From Mageeibacillus sp. UBA1255 (lineage in GTDB: Bacteria > Bacillota > Clostridia > UBA1212 > UBA1255), in assembly GCA_002308795.1 (NCBI GenBank), contig DBVV01000053.1, forward strand, positions 1-24,954: a DNA stretch of 24,954 nt, read 5' to 3'. The notes beneath the pieces are model-generated. The model was not told the origin of the DNA, did not search any database, and worked only from the letters and a program-made list of their open reading frames with translations. The translations under genes and the position numbers were made by a program. The stretch's first letter is position 1. Each line of letters opens with the position of its first letter. Positions 7,561 through 15,578 of the stretch are shown piece by piece.

Positions 7561-8308
7561 ATTCTCGAAAACAGGGCGTGCAAAATACGTATCGCATCTT
7601 GACCTCTTGAAAGTTTTCACGAGATGCGCCAGGCGGATCGGGCTTGACCTGGAATATTCTCAGGGATTCAACCCGCACGCTGAACTCGTATTCAGCGCAC
7701 CGCTTCCTTTGGGAATGACGAGCGACGCGGAATACGTTGACGTCAGCCTCAACAGCGAAACGGACCCGCACGAACTGCTGGAATTGCTAAAAAAATCATT
7801 GCCCGAAGGGATAGAACCGCTTAAGATACGCATGCTGGAGCCGGGAGAAGGCTCGGTCATGAGACCTGTCAGGTTTGCAAAATATAAGATCACAGCAGGT
7901 TACGGGAGTTCTTCGCTGCATGAAGATCATCCGGAAATATTTCCGGAAATATTCAGAAGTGCGATCGGGCTGTGTCTAAACGGAAACGACCCGGTTTTAA
8001 CGCTGAAAAAATCGAAAAGCGGGACTAAGCTTGCGGATATCCGACCGATGATAGAGTCATTCGGAGAGGATCTGGAGTGTTCCGGAGACGGAACGTGTTC
8101 TTTTTCTGCTGTTCTTGCGTGCGGAAATGAAGTGAATCTCCGACCGGAGACTGCTTTTAAGGGCATTATCGATAAAATAAACGGTTTTGAGCCCGGGGGA
8201 AATGCCGGAGACGCTACCGGAGACGCTCAAACGCGCAGGCTTCCTCTGGAATTTTTAGCCGCGCACAAGATCGAATTCTACGACGCGGAGAAAAAAGTGC
8301 TCTGGTGA
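7538..8308 (+). CDS. Radical SAM-linked protein, TIGR03936/DUF2344-like
   Basis: A 256-residue protein. I place the start at GTG 7538 (reading VLVKYRIRFSKTGRAKYVSH), after the purine run GGAAGGGGGA that ends at 7534; this gives the normal family N-terminus and a 23-base overlap with the upstream gene, a sign of coupled translation. An earlier ATG at 7490 would add 16 unrelated residues. Diagnostic segments are the N-terminal KYRIRFSKTGRAKYVSHLDL, ARRIGLDLEYSQGFNPH and FSAPLPLGMTSDAEYVDV. It is thought to act with the radical SAM partner; in some bacteria the two are fused. No catalytic residues are evident, so it may be a substrate-binding partner. The gene ends just before a strong promoter, so this pair is its own transcription unit or the end of the one from 5698. 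Confidence 0.9.
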   Translation: MLVKYRIRFSKTGRAKYVSHLDLLKVFTRCARRIGLDLEYSQGFNPHAELVFSAPLPLGMTSDAEYVDVSLNSETDPHELLELLKKSLPEGIEPLKIRMLEPGEGSVMRPVRFAKYKITAGYGSSSLHEDHPEIFPEIFRSAIGLCLNGNDPVLTLKKSKSGTKLADIRPMIESFGEDLECSGDGTCSFSAVLACGNEVNLRPETAFKGIIDKINGFEPGGNAGDATGDAQTRRLPLEFLAAHKIEFYDAEKKVLW

Positions 8309-8319
8309 TAAAGGAAAAA

Positions 8320-8349
8320 TTGACACCGCGGGTATGTATGTGATATAAG
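8320..8349 (+). promoter_or_regulatory. Strong promoter for nadK-argR-recN
   Basis: Perfect -35 TTGACA (8320-8325), an 18-base spacer ending in the extended -10 element TGA, and TATAAG (8344-8349). The predicted start is near 8356, giving a short leader before the ribosome binding site GGAGGTGAG. Confidence 0.75.
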
Positions 8350-8377
8350 AAAGCGGCTTTTACTCGGAGGTGAGAGC

Positions 8378-9232
8378 ATGACGATCGGGATCATATATGA
8401 TGAAAACAAGCGTGAATGCATTGATTTTGCGATGCTGCTCGGACGTACCGCGAAAGAACTTAGCTTAGAGCGCGAGAATGAAATAAAAACTTTGACAGCG
8501 GCTCTGTCTGACTGCGACGAGGCGGTAGGGAAAGCCGATCTGCTCGTAAGCGTAGGCGGAGACGGTACTTTTTTGCGTACCGCTTCTAAAGCGCTTTCGA
8601 GAGATATTCCGGTGTGCGGGTTCAATCTCGGCACGCTGGGGCTTCTTACGGAATTTGAACACGATAATCCCGAAAAGATCATCCGCCGCCTCGCCGACGG
8701 GGATTACGTCGTGGAGGAAAGGCACGTCCTGCGCGTCCAGGTCGCGGACGGATCGGGGAAAGTCATTTTCGACGAATATGCGTTAAACGATTGCGTGCTC
8801 GAGCGCGGGACGCTCGCGAGACTGGCATACGTTACGGTCAATATCGGCGGTGCATTCGTGGATAACTATCCCTGCAACGGTATCGTTGTCGCCACTCAGA
8901 CCGGTTCGACCGCTTATTCGATGTCAGCCGGCGGACCGATCATCGAGCCGGGCAACGACGTTATCGTCGTTACGCCTGTTTGTGCGCACTTTACGGACGG
9001 AAGACCGATCATTGCCCGCGCCGACAGCGTCGTCACGCTTACGATGAGGCTCGAACACGACTCGATGTACGTGTCCGTTGACGGCCATAAAAACATCAGA
9101 TTTGAACAGGGGTACGTATGCAGATGCATGCCTTCCGGCCTCGGCGTGCGCGTCATCCGTATGGATCCGCCCAATTTTTATGAGGTCCTGAGACAGAAAG
9201 CAGAAGAGAGACGGAGGAAACTTGCGAGATGA
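8378..9232 (+). CDS. nadK: NAD kinase
   Basis: A 284-residue cytoplasmic enzyme that phosphorylates NAD to NADP using ATP or polyphosphate. The catalytic motif GGDGT is at residues 60-64 with the key aspartate D62. It is followed by GFNLGTLGLLTEF and the NAD-binding segment NGIVVATQTGSTAYSMSAGG, which match the family closely. The usual HSLTNRP-type segment reads HFTDGRP here, a mild variation. The ATG is preceded by GGAGGTGAG, and the gene's stop overlaps the argR start (ATGA). NADP made by this enzyme feeds, among others, the NADPH-dependent thioredoxin reductase in this window. Gene order nadK-argR-recN is a known Firmicutes arrangement. Confidence 0.96.
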   Translation: MTIGIIYDENKRECIDFAMLLGRTAKELSLERENEIKTLTAALSDCDEAVGKADLLVSVGGDGTFLRTASKALSRDIPVCGFNLGTLGLLTEFEHDNPEKIIRRLADGDYVVEERHVLRVQVADGSGKVIFDEYALNDCVLERGTLARLAYVTVNIGGAFVDNYPCNGIVVATQTGSTAYSMSAGGPIIEPGNDVIVVTPVCAHFTDGRPIIARADSVVTLTMRLEHDSMYVSVDGHKNIRFEQGYVCRCMPSGLGVRVIRMDPPNFYEVLRQKAEERRRKLAR

Positions 9233-9687
9233 AAAACGGCAGACGTGACGAAATACTAAAAATCATATCGAGCGAACCGATACAGAAGCAGGAAGAACTC
9301 GTTGCTAAACTAAAAGAGCGCGGGTATGACGTTGGTCAGGCTACGGTATCAAGAGATATAAAGGCTTTGAATCTCGTTAAGGTCGCTTCACCCGGAGGCG
9401 GACAGATATATAAGTTCCTGAACGGTTCCGACACGTCAATGCCTGAAAAGCTTATCCCGGTGTTCAGGAATGCTTTCGTTTCGTGTGATTTCGCGTGCAA
9501 CGCAGTAGTTATCAAGACGCTTTCCGGCATGGCGAACGCTCTGGCTTCCGCCGTGGACGCTATCGATTACCACGGGATAATCGGTACGATCGCAGGTGAC
9601 GATACCGTGCTTGTCATATGCAGGAACGAGGAATTCGCGTCGGAAGTCGCGGCGCGTCTTCAGGCTGAGGCGAACGGCGGGACGTGA
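9229..9687 (+). CDS. argR: Arginine repressor ArgR/AhrC
   Basis: A 152-residue DNA-binding regulator that, with arginine bound, hexamerises and represses arginine biosynthesis genes and activates catabolic ones. The N-terminal winged helix (residues 1-70) includes RRDEILKIISSEPIQKQEEL and the recognition helix QATVSRDIKALNLVKV. The C-terminal oligomerisation and arginine-binding domain ends with GTIAGDDTVLVICR, where the GDD aspartates contact arginine. Length is normal. Its ATG overlaps the nadK stop, so translation is coupled. No arginine biosynthesis genes are in the window, and I saw no clear ARG box upstream of the operon. Confidence 0.96.
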   Translation: MKNGRRDEILKIISSEPIQKQEELVAKLKERGYDVGQATVSRDIKALNLVKVASPGGGQIYKFLNGSDTSMPEKLIPVFRNAFVSCDFACNAVVIKTLSGMANALASAVDAIDYHGIIGTIAGDDTVLVICRNEEFASEVAARLQAEANGGT

Positions 9688-9723
9688 CGGTACCGATTTG
9701 GCTGACGTATTTCGGAGTTTTAT

Positions 9724-11442
9724 ATGTTAAAAAAACTGACCATCAAAGATATAGCGCTTGCCGAGAACGTCGTCCTGGAATTCGGGCCGGGGATGAACTG
9801 CCTTACGGGTGAGACCGGCGCCGGTAAATCGATCATTATCGATTCGATCAGCGCGCTTCTGGGGCTCAGAGTGAAGAAGGATATCGTCCGCTCCGGATGT
9901 GATTCGGGGTCGGTGACAGGTGAGTTTACAGATATTTCCGATGAAACGGCAGACGTCATTTCGCAGGTGCTGCCGGGACTCCTGGATGCCGGAGAGATAC
10001 CGGGATCAGTCGTGATCGAGCGTGAGATATCCCAGAGCGGGAGGCACGTATGCCGCGTTCAGGGCAGGATGGTCAGCTCCGCGAACCTTCGTCTCATCGG
10101 CGGGACGCTCATAGATATCCACGGTCAGAACGAGAGCAGGCTGCTTACGGACAATTCCGCACAGCTTCATATGATAGATTCGTTCTATGCAGAAAAGATC
10201 GACCCGGTGCTGGACGGGTACCGGTCAATGCTTTCTCGATACCGTTCTCTTAAGCGTGATCTGGCGGCTCTTTCGGGCAGCCCGGCGGAGAGGGCGAGAA
10301 CGATCGATCTGCTTAATTATCAGATACGCGAGATCGACGGCGCTCAGCTTTCTGCGGATGAGGAGGAGTATCTGATATCCAGAGTCCGGTTTCTTTCGCA
10401 CGCCGAAAAGATCAAAGAGCTTCTGGCAGAGGCTTCTTTTTCTGCAGGCGGCGATGACGGTTCGGAAGGGATGCTGGGACTGCTCGAGAGGATCATGGCT
10501 GACGTGGCTAAGGCCGCTGAACTGAGCGATTCGTTAGAAGGCCTTAAAACGGCCGCAGAATCGATTTATTTCGAGGCAAAGGATTTTATCGCGGAACTTG
10601 GAAACGCGTCTCAGAAGGCCGAATACGACCCTCAGGAGGCGAATCTGGTTAACAGGCGGCTCGATTATCTTAATTCGCTTAAAAGTAAGTATGGCAACAG
10701 CTATGACGAGATAATGAAATACCGCGCCGAAGCGCAGAGCAGGCTCGATTTTCTTAATAATTCCGAGAAGCACGCGGCGGAGATCGCAGGTGAACTCACC
10801 GAACTTTCGGAAAAACTTCTTGACGCGGCTTCGAAGCTGAGCTCGATACGTCAGGAGGCGGGGAAAGAATTCGCCAAAGGGATCGAGAAAGAGCTTTACG
10901 ACCTTGAGATGGGCGGCACGCAGTTTGAAACGGACGTGGTATTTTTCTACGAGCCTTCAGGCAGCGGGTTCGGAGAATTCGGGAGCGACGGGCTGGACAG
11001 CGTAGAGTTTATGATCTCGCCCAACCCCGGACAGCCGCTAAAGCCGCTTTCGCGCATTGCCTCGGGCGGAGAGCTTTCGCGCATAATGCTTGCCATAAAG
11101 AGTGTGCAGAGTGCTTCGGACAATACTCCTACTCTTATATTTGACGAGATCGACAACGGTATCAGCGGTGTTGCCGCGAACCGCATTGCGTTAAAGTTAA
11201 GGGCGTTGTCCCGCTCGCGCCAGGTCATATGCGTGACGCATCATGCGCAGCTTGCCGTGGCTTCGGACGAACACATTTTCGTGTCCAAGTCGGTGCGGGA
11301 CGGCAATACCGTTTCTTCTGTTAAACGTCTTTCCGGCTCTGACAGAGTAAAAGAGATCGCGCGGCTGCTCGACGGCGACGACCTTTCGGATATCTCTTTA
11401 TCTCATGCATCCGAACTGCTAAAGCAGCGCTCACAGGAATAA
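9724..11442 (+). CDS. recN: DNA repair protein RecN
   Basis: A 572-residue SMC-like ATPase that gathers DNA ends at double-strand breaks and supports RecA-dependent repair. The Walker A motif GETGAGKS is at residues 29-36, a long coiled-coil region fills the middle (about 150-370), and the signature and Walker B motifs come late in the protein (ASGGELSRIMLAIKS, then LIFDEIDNGISG with D474-E475). The segment VICVTHHAQLAVASDEHIFV is the conserved C-terminal part. Length is normal for the family. The gene starts 36 bases after argR with a CGGAG ribosome binding site, and a terminator hairpin lies downstream at 11527-11560. No SOS box was recognised upstream. Confidence 0.96.
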   Translation: MLKKLTIKDIALAENVVLEFGPGMNCLTGETGAGKSIIIDSISALLGLRVKKDIVRSGCDSGSVTGEFTDISDETADVISQVLPGLLDAGEIPGSVVIEREISQSGRHVCRVQGRMVSSANLRLIGGTLIDIHGQNESRLLTDNSAQLHMIDSFYAEKIDPVLDGYRSMLSRYRSLKRDLAALSGSPAERARTIDLLNYQIREIDGAQLSADEEEYLISRVRFLSHAEKIKELLAEASFSAGGDDGSEGMLGLLERIMADVAKAAELSDSLEGLKTAAESIYFEAKDFIAELGNASQKAEYDPQEANLVNRRLDYLNSLKSKYGNSYDEIMKYRAEAQSRLDFLNNSEKHAAEIAGELTELSEKLLDAASKLSSIRQEAGKEFAKGIEKELYDLEMGGTQFETDVVFFYEPSGSGFGEFGSDGLDSVEFMISPNPGQPLKPLSRIASGGELSRIMLAIKSVQSASDNTPTLIFDEIDNGISGVAANRIALKLRALSRSRQVICVTHHAQLAVASDEHIFVSKSVRDGNTVSSVKRLSGSDRVKEIARLLDGDDLSDISLSHASELLKQRSQE

Positions 11443-11526
11443 TTGCGAATTTCGCTGCAGATGCGAAGGCGGGGTACAGGCGCGAAGGCGAGGGGATGGC
11501 GCGTTGGCAACGGAAGAATACTATAA

Positions 11527-11560
11527 TAAAAGATCCGGTCAGATGCGGCCGGATCTTTTA
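11527..11560. terminator. Bidirectional intrinsic terminator between recN and the LRR gene
   Basis: A perfect 12-bp inverted repeat: TAAAAGATCCGG (11527-11538) and CCGGATCTTTTA (11549-11560) around a 10-base loop. The A-run on one side and the T-run on the other give a U-tract in both directions, so it can end recN transcripts (+) and those of the converging LRR gene (-), which stops at 11587. Confidence 0.88.
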
Positions 11561-11586
11561 TCATATGCGATATTGCCTTTGAGGTA

Positions 11587-13890
11587 TTACTTTATCGTGA
11601 CGTTCGGGCAGTTAGCAAAAGCGTCGTCGGCGACGGTCATGCCGGCCGTGTCAACGGTTATTGTCAGCGCCTTGCAGCCGTTGAACGCACGCTCTGAGAT
11701 CTGAGTGATACCAGTCAGATCGATCGTGGTAAGAGCGGTGCAGCCGGAGAAAGCATACTCGGGAACGACCGTCATTGACGCAGGAAGTTTGACCGACATC
11801 GTGAATTCGTTTTCGAATGCGCCTCCTGCAATATTCGTGATCGTATCGGGTATCACGGCTTCAGATTCACCGTTATATTTAACGAGCGTCGTACCTATAA
11901 CGAAGAACTTTTCATTGTGATACTGGAACCACGGCGTACCGGTGAACGCGAACGCTCCGACCTCGGTAACGTTTGCAGGGATGTCAAGGTCATACAGCTT
12001 GTAGCAGTTATAGAACGCATATTTTCCGATCGACGTGACTGTGTCAGGGATCTTAACTTCGGAAAGGGAAGTGCATCCGTAGAAAGCGTAATCTTCGATA
12101 GATGTGAGTCCCTCGGGAAGCACGACCGACTCGATCTTAGAACATCCGTAGAATGCCTTCGTACCGATCTCCTTAACAGAATCGGCAATGAATACCATAT
12201 CGAGATTCTCGCAGAAATAGAATGCGTAATCGCCTATGCGCGTAACTCCGTCGGGGATAGTGACGCTCTTGGGAAGCTTTGAACCGTAGAACTCTTTATC
12301 CTTTATCTCTTTCCACCCGTTGAATGTGAACGCACCGATCGACTTTACGTTTTCGGGGATCACTATCGTGTCTTCAACGATATCAGCCTTGATAAGAACG
12401 CCGTTTCCGAAAACGTGGAACCTGTTCTCGGTAAGGGGCTCATCGTATACGGAGAGGTCATCGTACCATTTGGTGTTATCGAACGCCTGCACGCCTACGT
12501 CAGAGAGCTTCAGCGTAAAGATGAAGTTCGAGATATTTTCGCAGTCCATGAAAGCGTAGTTACCGATGCTTTCGATAGCAGAGGGGAATTCGATCTTGGT
12601 CAGTCCGAGGCAGCTTCTGAATGCATTTTCACCGATAGACGTGATCGTGTCCGGCAGGTAGATCTCTTTCAGGACTTTGCAGTTTCTGAAAGCATTGTCG
12701 CCGATGCTGATGAGCTTGCTGTTTACGTTTACCGTCTCAAGTTTTTCACATCCGTCGAATAGGCCGGAGTTGATGTTTTTCAGTTTGGACGGAAGCGAGA
12801 TCTCTTTAAGATTTACGGCATCTTTGAAGAGGTTATCGCCGAGGTATTCAAGTCTGCCGCCTGATGCGAACGATACGGACGTGAGGCGGTCAATAAACGA
12901 GTCGAACGCTCCTTCGTTGAGCGAGTATGCATTTTCGGATATCGTCAGTTCTACGTTCCCGGTATCGCTCTCGGGGACAAAATATATGACGGCGTTCTGT
13001 CCTATGGTGATATATCCGGCGGCGTGTTTCTGCTCAGCTTCCGCTGCGGCAATATTGTTCTTCGTTTCTTCTATCTTGTTCTTGAGCCACGGTGTGTCGT
13101 TGAACGTTCCGCCGCCGATCAGATAGAGGACTTTTGAGAAGTTGATCGTTTCGAGCGCAGTGCAGCCTTTGAAAACGTCTTTGCCTAATTCTTTTACTTT
13201 ATCGGGAAGGTTTAAAGTCGTGAGCGCGGTGCAGTTTTCGAATGCACCGTCTCCGATGGCCTGTGCTTCCTTAAATATCGTTACGTCGGTGAGCGACGTA
13301 CATCCGGAAAACGTGTAAGCCGGAAGGATCGTAACGGCGTTGGCCTCGATGAATTTCTCGGGAAGTTCGACTTTCTGGAGTCCGGTGCAGCCGTCAAATA
13401 TATGTTCGCCAAATGAATACAGCTTGTTTTCGAACGCGATCTCGGTGATCCCGGTGCAGTCCTTAAAAGCGTAATCCTCAATGTAGTTCAGGTTGTTGGG
13501 AGGGTTGAATTTTCCCTGCAGTCCCGTGCATCCTTCAAATGCGTAAGCTTCGACGCGTGTTACGGAGCGGGGGAACGTGATCGAAGTTACTTCCGTTGCT
13601 CCGGCGAAGGCGCTGTCGCCGATGACCGTGATGTCGTTAGGAACTGTTACTTCTCCGCCCTGACCGATATATTCGACGAGCGTGCTTCCGGAGACAATGA
13701 ACTGTTCCGGATCGTATTCGATGTTGTATATCGGGGACAACGTCGCCGCCTGGTGTGTCGGTTCCATCGTCGGTACGGGCGTTGCCTCCGGTTCTTCGTC
13801 TTTACAGGCGGCGAAGAGTGAGACGGCAATGCATGCCGCTAAGATCAGCGCGATTTTCCTGAGTACAGATCTGGATGCGATTTTATTCAT
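11587..13890 (-). CDS. BspA-like leucine-rich-repeat lipoprotein
   Basis: A 767-residue exported protein. The start is the ATG at 13890-13888 (reading MNKIASRSVLRK), ten bases after GGAGG; a longer frame reaches 14067 but crosses the promoter. The signal peptide ends in LFAAC with C29 as the lipid-bearing cysteine, followed by a Pro/Thr linker (EATPVPTMEPT). From about residue 55 to the end there are some 24 LRR_5 repeats of about 23 residues (pattern IGxxAFxxCxxLxxIxLPxx). They fall into four blocks: each of the first three closes with a shortened repeat ending TPW or TKW, and each block opens with a strand like VIGTTLVKYNG. Such proteins are surface adhesins or binding proteins in gut and oral bacteria, but the ligand here is unknown. 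No sortase signal or dockerin is seen. Confidence 0.93.
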   Translation of the reverse strand: MNKIASRSVLRKIALILAACIAVSLFAACKDEEPEATPVPTMEPTHQAATLSPIYNIEYDPEQFIVSGSTLVEYIGQGGEVTVPNDITVIGDSAFAGATEVTSITFPRSVTRVEAYAFEGCTGLQGKFNPPNNLNYIEDYAFKDCTGITEIAFENKLYSFGEHIFDGCTGLQKVELPEKFIEANAVTILPAYTFSGCTSLTDVTIFKEAQAIGDGAFENCTALTTLNLPDKVKELGKDVFKGCTALETINFSKVLYLIGGGTFNDTPWLKNKIEETKNNIAAAEAEQKHAAGYITIGQNAVIYFVPESDTGNVELTISENAYSLNEGAFDSFIDRLTSVSFASGGRLEYLGDNLFKDAVNLKEISLPSKLKNINSGLFDGCEKLETVNVNSKLISIGDNAFRNCKVLKEIYLPDTITSIGENAFRSCLGLTKIEFPSAIESIGNYAFMDCENISNFIFTLKLSDVGVQAFDNTKWYDDLSVYDEPLTENRFHVFGNGVLIKADIVEDTIVIPENVKSIGAFTFNGWKEIKDKEFYGSKLPKSVTIPDGVTRIGDYAFYFCENLDMVFIADSVKEIGTKAFYGCSKIESVVLPEGLTSIEDYAFYGCTSLSEVKIPDTVTSIGKYAFYNCYKLYDLDIPANVTEVGAFAFTGTPWFQYHNEKFFVIGTTLVKYNGESEAVIPDTITNIAGGAFENEFTMSVKLPASMTVVPEYAFSGCTALTTIDLTGITQISERAFNGCKALTITVDTAGMTVADDAFANCPNVTIK

Positions 13891-14030
13891 AATGAACAAA
13901 CCTCCGTCTGGAATGAATAAAAGCTTTTGCTTCCTTCTTATGAAGCATCTGCTTTTGAAGCATCCGCGCTTTTGCCGCTTCGAAGCCTCTCGTTTCGCTG
14001 CTTGCCTGGGCGGCCGGGCGCGTATATAGC
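13891..14030 (-). promoter_or_regulatory. Long repeat-rich 5' leader of the LRR gene
   Basis: About 140 bases between the predicted transcription start and the start codon contain no gene. On the transcribed strand TGCTTC and GAAGCA (13947-13942 and 13933-13928) can pair around an eight-base loop. The nonamer tgaagcatc (plus-strand sense) occurs at 13941-13949 and 13956-13964, with a degenerate copy near 13980. The palindrome AAAAGCTTTT sits at 13919-13928. It may be a structured leader; no known riboswitch is recognised. Confidence 0.4.
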
Positions 14031-14037
14031 TTTTATT

Positions 14038-14067
14038 ATTATATATTACGCGTGCGTACGAAGTCAA
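14038..14067 (-). promoter_or_regulatory. Promoter of the LRR lipoprotein gene
   Basis: On the minus strand TTGACT (14067-14062) is followed after 18 bases by a perfect TATAAT (14043-14038). The predicted start is near 14031. It faces away from the cinA promoter; the two -35 elements are 36 bases apart. Confidence 0.75.
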
Positions 14068-14092
14068 CCTCTTTTATGCGTGCGTATGAAGT
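14050..14092. repeat. 15-bp direct repeat pair in the divergent promoter region
   Basis: GCGTGCGTACGAAGT at 14050-14064 and GCGTGCGTATGAAGT at 14078-14092 differ in one base and start 28 bases apart. The first overlaps the spacer and -35 of the LRR promoter; the second lies between the two divergent -35 elements. The placement is that of a tandem operator. Confidence 0.65.
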
Positions 14093-14103
14093 GCGCACCT
14101 ATC

Positions 14104-14132
14104 TTGAACTCGCGTTGTAAGAAGCGTATAAT
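14104..14132 (+). promoter_or_regulatory. Promoter of the cinA-flippase unit
   Basis: TTGAAC (14104-14109), a 17-base spacer, and a perfect TATAAT (14127-14132). Transcription would start near 14139. This rules out the in-frame TTG at 14133 as the cinA start and supports TTG 14205. Confidence 0.8.
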
Positions 14133-14204
14133 TTGAAACGCGATCCGCCCGGCTGCGGGCGGAGGAAAACAAGCGAGCCACACATTGAAAAGGAGACGGA
14201 AAAA

Positions 14205-15578
14205 TTGATAAAGACTGAGGTATTGTCCGTTGGGACCGAACTTCTGATGGGGCAGATAGCAAATACCGACGCTCAATATATATCTGCGAGATTGCCCGAC
14301 GCAGGAGCCGGAGTCTATTATCATACCGTTGTCGGCGATAACCCCGGAAGGCTCAGAGAATGCCTTGAGATCGCGCTCGGACGGTGCGACGTTGTCATCA
14401 CGACAGGAGGGCTGGGTCCGACTCAGGATGACCTGACTAAGATCGAGATAGCGTCGTTCCTGGGGCTCCGTCTCATAGAAGATAAAGAATCAAAAGACAG
14501 GATCGACGCGTTCTTCAGGGCGCGTGGCGTGACCCCGACTGAAAATAATTACAGGCAGTCGCTCGTTCCGGAAGGATCGGAGGTACTGCAAAACGACAAC
14601 GGGACAGCTCCGGGCTGCATCATTCATTGTGCGGGTCAATATTCCGGTAAAAGTGTCGTTATGCTTCCCGGACCTCCCGGGGAACTCAAACCGATGTTCG
14701 AAAAAAACGTCATGGATCATTTCGAACGGCTGCGTGACAGGGAAAACGAGAGCAAGCTGTTTATAAGATCATGTTTTGTACGGATCTGCGGAACGGGGGA
14801 ATCTGCCGTTGAGACCAGGCTCATGGGGCTGATAGACGGACAGACCAATCCAACGTATGCCACGTACGCGAAAGAAGGAATTGTCACTGTCAGAATAACA
14901 GCTTCGGCTGAAACTTCGCAAAAGGCGGAAGAAATGATTAAAAACGGCGCCGGTGAGATCGTCCGGATACTTGGCAGGGACGTTTATTCTTTGAACGACG
15001 AAGAACCGGAGCAGGCTCTCATAAATATCCTTAAAAAATACTCGCTAACCTTATCGACAGCCGAATCGCTCACCGGCGGAATGATCGGAGAAAAGCTCAC
15101 TTCTGTTCCGGGAGCCTCAGCGGTCTATATGGGAGGCGCCGTGACGTATACGGATGACGTAAAGCACAAGCTGTTAGGTGTAAAGCGAGAAACGTTGACA
15201 GCGTTTACAGCCGTCAGCAGCCAGACTTGCCGCGAAATGGCGGAAGGTATTTGCAGAACGCTCGGTACCGATATTGGCATCGCCGTGACGGGATATGCGG
15301 GGCCGAAGGTGGATAACGAACCGGTCGGTCAGGTGTTCATAGGCGTGTGCTTTAATGGCAGAACGTTTGTAAAGGAATTCAGGTTCAGCGGAAATCGAGC
15401 AAAGATAAGAAATCTAACCGTTGTCAACGCGATCGACTTTACACGTCGTGTCGTTCTCGACAGCATCGACGTTTTGCGAACTGCTGACAATGTTTTGAAC
15501 AGTTCGACTGCTTCGGGTGTTATTGACAGCGCTGCAGGGCGAAGCTGGAACGGGGAAACGGAGGAGAAAAATGGCTAA
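14205..15578 (+). CDS. cinA: CinA-family protein (NMN deamidase / competence-damage inducible)
   Basis: A 457-residue protein with the two usual CinA halves. The N-terminal MoCF-like domain begins at once (IKTEVLSVGTELLMGQIANT, then TTGGLGPTQDDLTK). The C-terminal CinA domain begins at about residue 285 (TAESLTGGMIGEKL) and includes GIAVTGYAGP; the C-terminal domain is associated with nicotinamide mononucleotide deamidation in known members, recycling pyridine nucleotides. The start is a TTG at 14205, nine bases after AGGAG at 14191-14195, and downstream of the mapped promoter. The glycine-rich loop that normally follows the GIAGP motif is shorter here (GYAGPKVDNEPVG). A tail of about 30 residues beyond the domain overlaps the next gene by eight bases. 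In many Firmicutes cinA sits near recA; here it is paired with a flippase. Confidence 0.92.
   Translation: MIKTEVLSVGTELLMGQIANTDAQYISARLPDAGAGVYYHTVVGDNPGRLRECLEIALGRCDVVITTGGLGPTQDDLTKIEIASFLGLRLIEDKESKDRIDAFFRARGVTPTENNYRQSLVPEGSEVLQNDNGTAPGCIIHCAGQYSGKSVVMLPGPPGELKPMFEKNVMDHFERLRDRENESKLFIRSCFVRICGTGESAVETRLMGLIDGQTNPTYATYAKEGIVTVRITASAETSQKAEEMIKNGAGEIVRILGRDVYSLNDEEPEQALINILKKYSLTLSTAESLTGGMIGEKLTSVPGASAVYMGGAVTYTDDVKHKLLGVKRETLTAFTAVSSQTCREMAEGICRTLGTDIGIAVTGYAGPKVDNEPVGQVFIGVCFNGRTFVKEFRFSGNRAKIRNLTVVNAIDFTRRVVLDSIDVLRTADNVLNSSTASGVIDSAAGRSWNGETEEKNG

Noticed and set aside
11463..11490. Two 9-bp copies of gcgaaggcg after recN
   Set aside because: Short, GC-rich and only two copies 19 bases apart; not distinguishable from chance. 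I see no gene or other signal in 11443-11526.
11504..11704. Plus-strand 66-codon frame starting after recN
   Set aside because: It crosses the bidirectional terminator and runs into the antisense of the LRR gene; no family match and no good ribosome binding site.
14133..14204. Upstream in-frame TTG extension of cinA by 24 residues
   Set aside because: It lies immediately next to the -10 element, before the expected transcription start, and adds residues not found in the family; TTG 14205 has a proper ribosome binding site.
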